The notes beneath the pieces were generated by a model. That model saw only the letters and a program-made list of their open reading frames with translations, was not told where the DNA came from and searched no databases. This document shows, in pieces, positions 1-4,602 of a stretch of 8,875 bases of DNA (position 1 is its first letter; every line of letters begins with the position of its first letter). Source of the DNA: JBAWAP01 sp049589355 (lineage in GTDB: Bacteria; Chloroflexota; Anaerolineae; VGOG01); the NCBI GenBank assembly GCA_049589355.1, contig JBAWAP010000028.1, positions 1-8,875 of the forward strand, written 5' to 3'. The position numbers were made by a program, and so were the translations under genes.

Positions 1-756
1 GTAGAAAACAATGCCGCCCGATGTTGCCTCGTCGAGGAGTATGGCATCAATGCAACCCTTGACAGACATTCCCACGACCGCTACGATGGAGTTGCCTTCC
101 TGAAAGGCCAGGGCAGGCTTGGACCAAAGGGTGACTTCTCCGCGTCCATCCCAGTCGCAAAGCCATCCACCCTCAATCTCACTGACCGCCGTAGGCTGCG
201 GCAGCTCTGTCGGAGTTGGTGTTAGTTTCTCGGCGCCCGCTGTTATTACCACCCTAACAGCATCTATTATGGTTCCCACCTGTTCCGTTATCTCTGCAAA
301 GCCTTCTTCGCCCGGTCCCACCAGTATTGGCATGTCGAGGGATGTTGGCGTCGGCGTTGCTTTCGGAGCAGGGTGGATAAAAGTGGTAAGGCTAACATAA
401 AGGCACAGGAGGAAAACCTGCACGCCCATTGAGATGATCATCTTGCCAAGCCTCGATTGTCTCCTGAACCACGGTATCGGTGAGCCCACTCGCACTTCGT
501 ACTTCTTTTCTGGAATGATTTGTTTCCGTTCAACCTTGCGCGGTGGTGCGACCGGTTGGATTCTAATCGGCTCATCAGGCGTCGGCATCCTGCGGCTCAA
601 TATCTCGTTGGCCTGTGCAAGCCCCTTCAGGGCTTCCCGGCTGGAAGCGTCCAAATCAAGCGCCTGCTCAAAGTATTCGCGAGCCTGGTCATACCAGCCC
701 TGTTCAAGCGCCATCTGGCCGAAGGTTATGAGTTTATCCACCTGTTCTGGCGTCAT
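1..756 (-). CDS. Membrane-anchored TPR protein, C-terminus beyond window
   Basis: This minus-strand frame is open from the ATG at 756 to the window edge (252 residues), so the gene is partial. Residues about 9-50 read as a tetratricopeptide-type helical pair (ALEQGWYDQAREYFEQALDL). A basic, Pro-rich linker follows, then one hydrophobic segment at about 106-126 (MIISMGVQVFLLCLYVSL). Beyond it lie two Thr/Pro-rich linkers (ATPTPTSL near 133-140 and LTPTPTELPQP near 178-188) and the start of a globular domain containing GGWLCDWDGRGEVTLW. The layout suggests a cytoplasmic TPR, a single membrane span and an extracytoplasmic domain. Position 756 is the only reasonable start, because an in-frame TGA lies nine codons upstream with no start codon between. 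The ATG overlaps the stop of a small upstream reading frame (ATGA), which suggests translational coupling. The function is unknown; TPRs usually mediate protein contacts. Confidence 0.8.
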   Translation of the reverse strand, partial: MTPEQVDKLITFGQMALEQGWYDQAREYFEQALDLDASSREALKGLAQANEILSRRMPTPDEPIRIQPVAPPRKVERKQIIPEKKYEVRVGSPIPWFRRQSRLGKMIISMGVQVFLLCLYVSLTTFIHPAPKATPTPTSLDMPILVGPGEEGFAEITEQVGTIIDAVRVVITAGAEKLTPTPTELPQPTAVSEIEGGWLCDWDGRGEVTLWSKPALAFQEGNSIVAVVGMSVKGCIDAILLDEATSGGIVFY

Positions 757-891
757 CTTCGTCCTGCTCTTCTTTCACCCTCCACGCCAGCACTGCCGGC
801 CACGGCCAGTCCCCAGTAGCCTAAAGCAAGCCCCCTCCCCAAGGATTCCCCGCACTACTTTCCTCACTTTTCTCTCCATCTCCCTGCTCAT
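753..891 (-). pseudogene. Small frameshifted ORF upstream of the TPR gene
   Basis: Reading from the ATG at 891 gives a basic helix-like start (MSREMERKVRKVVRGILGEG) that ends as a 38-residue frame at TGA 775-777. Removing one base from the run of five C at 831-835 (G on the coding strand) switches to a frame that continues GLALGYWGLAVAGSAGVEGE and stops at 753-755, overlapping the ATG of the TPR gene as ATGA. The hydrophobic run and the coupled stop make the joined frame (about 45 residues) look more natural than either part. Protein-like sequence also continues upstream of 891 (GEVFSVVRPE), so the ATG may not be the true start. Either the gene is decayed or the homopolymer is miscalled. I recognise no family. 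Confidence 0.4.
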
Positions 892-1025
892 CTCTGGCCG
901 CACCACGCTGAACACCTCGCCTGCTTGCCCGCCTCGTGCATGGCGGTGGCGAGCAGGAACTGGAAAGCCTCTTCAGAAAATGGAAACGGGGCGACGACAA
1001 TATCGCCTTTCACAAACTTGCCCAT
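888..1025 (-). pseudogene. Truncated PemK/MazF-type toxin remnant
   Basis: The ATG at 1025 lies inside the end of the antitoxin gene, with a 16-base overlap typical of toxin-antitoxin operons. The product begins MGKFVKGDIVVAPFPFS, which matches the N-terminal beta-strand signature of PemK/MazF endoribonucleases (GDIVxVPFPFSD). After residue 17 the expected continuation, usually a loop and then KxRPALVL, is missing. The frame runs into EEAFQFLLATAMHEAGKQ and stops after 45 residues, against about 110 for the family. Most of the RNase fold is therefore absent. The sequence after FPFS may be the tail of another gene joined by a deletion near 975. An intact toxin of this family would cleave mRNA; this fragment should be inactive. 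Confidence 0.6.
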
Positions 1026-1234
1026 GCTTCATCCTCTTCTGGGCGATCCCAATCGCGTCGGAGAACAGCCTCGGATGCTAACATGGTCTGAAAGGCTTCC
1101 GAAAACTTCCCTGACAATGCCCGCGCTGTTTCTCGCTCAAGTAGATAAGAAACAAAGTCGTAGACGACGATAAGCTTGTCAGTTGGTAATTTTTCCAGGC
1201 GTTCAGTGATTTGAGGAATTGCTACTGCTTGCAT
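1010..1234 (-). CDS. DUF2281-like antitoxin of a type II toxin-antitoxin pair
   Basis: This is a 74-residue protein starting MQAVAIPQITERLEKLPTDK and ending in an acidic tail (DRPEEDEAWASL). It resembles the short antitoxins encoded just before PemK/MazF toxins in Chloroflexota and cyanobacteria. The N-terminal part (AVAIP, LPTDKLIVVYDFVSYLLE) reads as a dimerising or DNA-binding segment. The DW(x)RPEEDEAW tail is the part that would contact the toxin. A GGAAGGAG Shine-Dalgarno lies about 8 bases before the ATG. The 3' end overlaps the toxin ATG at 1025. The partner toxin is truncated, so this antitoxin looks orphaned although its own frame is intact. The family name rests on recalled sequence resemblance. 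Confidence 0.72.
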   Translation of the reverse strand: MQAVAIPQITERLEKLPTDKLIVVYDFVSYLLERETARALSGKFSEAFQTMLASEAVLRRDWDRPEEDEAWASL

Positions 1235-1270
1235 ACGTCTTACTCCTTCCTACCCCCCTTTGTTTGGCTA

Positions 1271-1276
1271 AGTATA
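1271..1276 (-). promoter_or_regulatory. Possible -10 box for the antitoxin at the IS boundary
   Basis: On the minus strand TATACT (5/6 to TATAAT) sits 36 bases before the antitoxin ATG, and its first base is the outermost base of the IS. No good -35 is seen at 16-18 bases; CAGACA inside the IS end is 20 bases away. The call is weak. Confidence 0.25.
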
Positions 1277-1297
1277 GTATCAGTAGATGGAAATTTT
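1276..1297 (+). repeat. Left terminal inverted repeat of the IS
   Basis: AGTATCAGTAGATGGA then AATTTT. It pairs with 2592-2613 in reverse complement with one mismatch (A at 1292 versus C). Confidence 0.85.
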
Positions 1298-1311
1298 GTC
1301 TGTTCTGATAG

Positions 1312-1339
1312 TTGACAACTTGGGACAGATGAGTATCCT
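1312..1339 (+). promoter_or_regulatory. Candidate transposase promoter
   Basis: A perfect -35 TTGACA (1312-1317) is followed after 16 bases by TATCCT (1334-1339, 4/6 to TATAAT). Transcription would start around 1344-1347, some 40 bases before the transposase ATG at 1384. The predicted start falls inside the left arm of the hairpin at 1341-1383. Confidence 0.45.
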
Positions 1340-1340
1340 T

Positions 1341-1383
1341 GGGACCTCTAACCCTATCATACCTATCAAACCATGGAGGTCTC
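1341..1383 (+). promoter_or_regulatory. Stem-loop overlapping the transposase ribosome binding site
   Basis: GGGACCTCTA (1341-1350) can pair with TGGAGGTCTC (1374-1383) in a 10-bp stem with two G-U pairs and a 23-base loop. The right arm contains the Shine-Dalgarno GGAGG (1375-1379) and ends directly at the ATG. In a transcript reading in from outside, the stem would hide the ribosome binding site. Transcripts from the element's own promoter would lack part of the left arm. Confidence 0.5.
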
Positions 1384-2593
1384 ATGAAATCTGCCACCCT
1401 CAAATTCAACTGCCGCAAGTTCAAGTGTCGCCCTCCACTGCCTAGTCTGTCGGCGGGTGACGCGCGCCGCAAGGTCACGGAACTGCTTACGGACCATTTA
1501 CAACTTAAGTATTGAGGGTTACGCCTGCGACACCCAGACGGTCTGTGACGTGCTGGTCAAGGCCTCAGTGGAAGGCAAGGCCATCGAAGGCACGTGCAAC
1601 GACCTGGATAACGTCCCGACTGGCCATACCGTGCGGGCATGTCTCAACGACCAGTTTCGGCCCGCCGACTTGGCTGACATCGAGCAGCAGGTCAATGCCG
1701 CGCTCACCGCCGACCTGCCAAAGCGAGTATGGGCCAAGTGTCGCGATATGGCAGTGGACTTGCACGATGAGCCCTTCTACGGCAAGTTGCCGGAGTTGCT
1801 TCAGTACGCCTGTCGAGGGGAAGCCAAAGCCGGGACGACCTACTTCTATCGGGTGGCCAGCGTGTACATCATTGACCACGGCGTGCCGGTCACCCTGGCT
1901 GTGACCTTCGTGCTTCCAGGCGATAACCTGGTGGCTGTCCTCAAACGGCTACTGGCTCGCGTCCGCCGCCTGGGGCTGCATTGGCGCTGCCTGCTGCTGG
2001 ACAAGGGCTTCTGCAGCATCCCCGTCATCACCTACCTGCAGCAGGCCCGCTACTCGGCGATTCTGGCTTGCCCCATTAGGGGCAAAAAGGGCGGCACCCG
2101 CGCCCTGTGCCACGGTCGGGCCAGCTATCTGACCACGCACCAGTTCGCCAGTGCGACCTACGGCACCCGTCGAGCTAAGGTGGCAGTGATGCGGACCTTT
2201 GACACCAGTCGCCGCCGTAAGGCGCGGCGCAAGTTGCGCTGGCTGGTGTACGTCGTGATCAACCTGGACCTGCGGCCAGACCAAGTGCACCAGCGCTATC
2301 GGGCACGGTTTGGGATCGAAAGCAGCTATCGATGCATGCGTGATGTCCATGCAATGACCACATCACGCAATGCTGCTGCGCGCTTCTTCCTGATCGCCCT
2401 GGCGTTCTTGCTGGTCAACCTGTGGATCATTTTGCGCTGGCGTTTGTGTCAGATTCCGCGCCGGGGTGGACGGCTGATTGACGAGAAGCGGCTGGAGTTG
2501 CAGCGGCTGGCGCGGTTTCTGGCACGGGCTGTTGAACAGGTCTACGGCACCATCTCAGTTATCTATGCCATGGCCCAGCCGATCAATCCTTAA
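1384..2593 (+). CDS. ISH3-like DDE transposase, frameshifted near the N-terminus
   Basis: The natural start is the ATG at 1384, preceded by GGAGG at a 4-base gap. That frame (MKSATLKFNCRKFKC... ending DHLQLKY) hits TGA at 1513-1515 after 43 residues. Homologous sequence resumes at once in the next frame as IEGYACDTQTVCDVLVKAS and runs open to TAA at 2591-2593. Dropping one T in TATTGAG (1510-1516) joins the two parts into about 402 residues. A GTG at 1457 is in frame with the long part (378 codons) but has no clear ribosome site and is probably not a true start. The catalytic triad is visible: DLHDEPFYGK, LLLDKGFC and RFGIESSYR (D101 or D104, D182 and E288, counted from the GTG). These fit a cut-and-paste RNase H-fold transposase. 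The C-terminal part is hydrophobic (FFLIALAFLLVNLWIIL), as in this family. The frameshift may be decay, programmed frameshifting or a sequencing error. Confidence 0.82.
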
Positions 2594-2613
2594 AATGTCC
2601 ATCTACTGATACT
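2592..2613 (+). repeat. Right terminal inverted repeat of the IS
   Basis: AAAATG then TCCATCTACTGATACT. It is the reverse complement of 1276-1297 with one mismatch and overlaps the last two bases of the transposase stop codon. Confidence 0.85.
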
Positions 2614-2633
2614 GTTGGTGAAAGCTCCCAAAA

Positions 2634-2650
2634 GACACAAAGGCACAAAG
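2634..2650 (+). repeat. Short direct repeat, CACAAAG twice
   Basis: GACACAAAGGCACAAAG lies between the IS end and the lipoprotein gene. It resembles a simple A/C-rich motif that I recall as scattered between genes in many environmental genomes. No function is apparent. Confidence 0.4.
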
Positions 2651-2679
2651 ACTTGTTACCCCAGAATAAGGAGATATCC

Positions 2680-3378
2680 ATGACCAGGAAAGTGTTCTTG
2701 CTGACTCTCATCTCTTCTCTGCTGATTGGCACAATCTCGGTAGCCGGCTGCGGTGGCCAGCCGCCCGGCGGTGCAACTACCCGCAAGCCGGTCCCCATCA
2801 CCGTCGAGCTCGGAGAGCGGGCGACTGAATACGATGCCAGCGAGGCCATCCGCAGCTACGCCAGCACGGTGCTGGGCATCAACGTTACCGTGAAGTCGGC
2901 TGGTGGGCAGGCCGGCACCATCACCTTGCCCAGCGAAGCGCAAGAAAGCGTGGATGCTGCTATCACCCTGGCCGGCGCCACCTATTTCGGCATCCTCGAA
3001 GACGCGCTGGCCTCGGTCAGTCTCGGCGACGGCGAAATCAGCGGCAACATGACCGCCGACATCGAATCGGCATCGCTGGGCGTGTTTGTGATGACTCAGC
3101 AAGGAACGCTACCAACCAGCGCGGACGAGGCCCTGGCACGGATCAAGGCAACCTTTCCGGGCATCGCCAACCTCGACTACGTAGCCAGACCGCAGCAGGG
3201 TAAGGGCTATTCCTTCCAGGCCATGACCACTACCCAGGGCCTTGATCCCAGCAGTGGAAAGGTCGTCGCTGTTGCCCAGTCGGTCATAGCCTCGGTCACC
3301 CCTGCCCTGCGCCAGGGACGGGTGCTGGTGTGGGCTGTGGTGGCCAACGGCACACTGACCAAGGCTTTGACGTTCTAA
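2680..3378 (+). CDS. Lipoprotein of unknown function
   Basis: The product is 232 residues. It begins with a lipoprotein signal peptide: MTRK, a hydrophobic stretch, then the lipobox VAGC with the lipidated Cys at residue 24, followed by a Gly/Pro-rich tether (GGQPPGG). The ATG at 2680 is chosen over an upstream in-frame TTG at 2653 because AAGGAG sits about 7 bases before it and the signal peptide starts there. The mature part (about 35-232) is Ala/Thr/Ser-rich without obvious repeats or catalytic motifs. It includes SASLGVFVMTQQGTLPTSAD and a C-terminal region GRVLVWAVVANGTLTKAL. I recognise no family. It is the first gene of an apparent operon, 54 bases before the propeller gene, so it may help in surface attachment or substrate binding. 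That role is a guess from context. Confidence 0.8.
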   Translation: MTRKVFLLTLISSLLIGTISVAGCGGQPPGGATTRKPVPITVELGERATEYDASEAIRSYASTVLGINVTVKSAGGQAGTITLPSEAQESVDAAITLAGATYFGILEDALASVSLGDGEISGNMTADIESASLGVFVMTQQGTLPTSADEALARIKATFPGIANLDYVARPQQGKGYSFQAMTTTQGLDPSSGKVVAVAQSVIASVTPALRQGRVLVWAVVANGTLTKALTF

Positions 3379-3390
3379 GGGGTAATGGGG

Positions 3391-3412
3391 AACGAGTAAC
3401 GAGTCAACGAGT
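3391..3412 (+). repeat. Three tandem AACGAGT units
   Basis: AACGAGT occurs at 3391-3397, 3398-3404 and 3406-3412 (one C between the last two). It lies between the lipoprotein stop and the propeller start. Similar ACGAGTA-type microrepeats are, as I recall, common in intergenic spaces of Anaerolineae. It lies before the AAGGAGG ribosome site of the next gene and does not overlap it. Confidence 0.5.
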
Positions 3413-3432
3413 GACGCATCAAGGAGGCGACA

Positions 3433-4395
3433 ATGAGAAAAGGCCATTTTCTGTGTATCATAGCTATCGCCTTGCTGACATCGCTGGCGTGCAGGAGCAC
3501 GCCCTTGTCTGCGACAGCTCCTGCCCCCACACCAAGGCTGCCGAACATGCCAGTCGCCGTGAAGGCTTCGGCTTCGGACTACACTCTCACCGAGATCGAG
3601 GATTTCTTGGAGAACGCTGCTCGGCTGGACTGGTCGCCACAGGGGGATTGGATCGCCTACGATAAGAGAGGAGCGGACGGCTACGATGACTTGTACCGCA
3701 TCCGGCTGGACGGGACGGACAACGAGTGCCTCACCTGCAACCACCCGGCCCTCCCCAACAAGCACGTCGGCAACCCGACCTTCCACCCGGACGGCCGCTG
3801 GCTGCTCTTTCAAGCGGAAAAGCAGGATCACGAATGGTCCCCGGCAACGAGCCCAGGGCGAGGGACATATAACGACCTGTATGTGATGGATCTCGAATCA
3901 GACTCTCCTTACGACGTTTACCAGTTGACCGACGTCAGGTCGGGTTACCCGGTCGGTGGAAGCCTCCACGCCCACTTCTCCCGCGACGGCAAGCAACTGC
4001 TCTGGGGCGACTTGGGGGGCGGCGGTGGCTGCTACGGGGACTGGCGGATCGCTATCGCAGGTTTCGACGACCAGGATCCGGCGCTAAGCAACGTCACCTA
4101 TTACCAGCCGGGCGACAACACGGAATGGTACGAGATGGAGGACTGGTCGCTGGACGATTCAGGGATCTACTTCTCCTGCGCGCCTCTCAACGGCCAGGAT
4201 GACCGGACGATGGACCTCTGCTATCTGGATCTGGAGACCGAAGAGCTCACGCGACTGATGGAAACGTCGGGCCTGAGCGGCGAGCTGGATGAGTGGGACG
4301 AGCACGGCAAGATCACGCCTCTCGGCGACGCCATCACCTGGATGACCAGTACTGGTTACGAGATCAACTACAGCAGTTGCAGGCATCTCGAGTAG
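3433..4395 (+). CDS. TolB-like beta-propeller lipoprotein, N-terminal part ended by an amber codon
   Basis: AAGGAGG at a 5-base gap precedes the ATG. Residues 1-20 form a signal peptide with a probable lipidation Cys (ALLTSLAC, C20; the lipobox is atypical at -3), followed by a Ser/Thr/Pro tether. From about residue 55 there are repeated blades of the PD40/TolB type: LDWSPQGDWIAYD, PTFHPDGRWLLFQAE, HAHFSRDGKQLLWGDL and DWSLDDSGIYFSC. Such propellers bind proteins or ligands at the cell surface. The frame stops at TAG 4393-4395 (residue 321), but the same frame continues without further stops to 5931, and the protein after the stop completes this propeller copy. The second copy has TGG (Trp) at the aligned position. 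The gene is therefore best read as the 5' part of one 3433-5931 gene. If the stop is real, the product lacks the end of the propeller and all later domains. Confidence 0.8.
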   Translation: MRKGHFLCIIAIALLTSLACRSTPLSATAPAPTPRLPNMPVAVKASASDYTLTEIEDFLENAARLDWSPQGDWIAYDKRGADGYDDLYRIRLDGTDNECLTCNHPALPNKHVGNPTFHPDGRWLLFQAEKQDHEWSPATSPGRGTYNDLYVMDLESDSPYDVYQLTDVRSGYPVGGSLHAHFSRDGKQLLWGDLGGGGGCYGDWRIAIAGFDDQDPALSNVTYYQPGDNTEWYEMEDWSLDDSGIYFSCAPLNGQDDRTMDLCYLDLETEELTRLMETSGLSGELDEWDEHGKITPLGDAITWMTSTGYEINYSSCRHLE

Positions 4396-4602
4396 CTGGA
4401 AACCGATCTCTGGATCATGAACACAGACGGCACTGGGAAGACCAAGCTCACCCACTACAATGAGCCCGGCTATGCGGAGTACTACGACCCGGACGGTGTT
4501 TGCGTCAGTGACATGTCGTGGAATCCAGAGGGGACGAAACTGGCGGTGGAAGTCTACTTCAGGGGTATTCAGACATCAAAGATGAAGATCTTCCACTTCT
4601 CC
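3595..4602 (+). repeat. Propeller copy 1 of a tandem intragenic duplication
   Basis: The encoded protein aligns along its length with the copy at 4684-5706. Shared blocks include YRI..DGT..ECxTC, LTDVRSG(Y/F)P(V/A)GGSLH, SGLSGE..EWDEH and DxWxMNxDG. The copies are clearly diverged, which points to an old duplication. Confidence 0.75.

Larger units (their letters stand above)
1276..2613 (+). mobile_element. Insertion sequence, ISH3-like, 1338 bp
   Basis: The element is bounded by 22-bp inverted repeats (21/22 identical, starting AGTATCAGTAGATGGA) and contains one transposase gene that fills nearly all of it. Its length fits the ISH3/IS4-type DDE elements (about 1.2-1.5 kb). The transposase stop codon overlaps the right repeat. 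No target-site duplication is visible: the left flank ends ...GCTAAGTAT and the right flank begins GTTGGTG. Either a flank was later lost or the element moved without leaving one. It lies between the minus-strand toxin-antitoxin block and the plus-strand glycoside hydrolase operon. The transposase is frameshifted, so the copy may be immobile unless helped in trans. Confidence 0.85.

Noticed and set aside
434..1081. Plus-strand open frame of 215 codons across the left block
   Set aside because: It is antisense to the TPR gene and toxin remnant, with Ser/Arg/Pro-rich low-quality protein and no ribosome site.
1203..1478. Minus-strand open frame spanning the left IS end
   Set aside because: It crosses the IS boundary, is antisense to the transposase start and shows no protein family features.
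2614..2679. Promoter for the lipoprotein operon just after the IS
   Set aside because: No convincing -35/-10 pair was found in these 66 bases; transcription may come from within the IS or use a factor I cannot recognise.
4393..4395. Pyrrolysine codon
   Set aside because: UAG could encode pyrrolysine, but the aligned residue in the duplicate copy is Trp one base away and no pyl gene is in the window. A point mutation or error is simpler.
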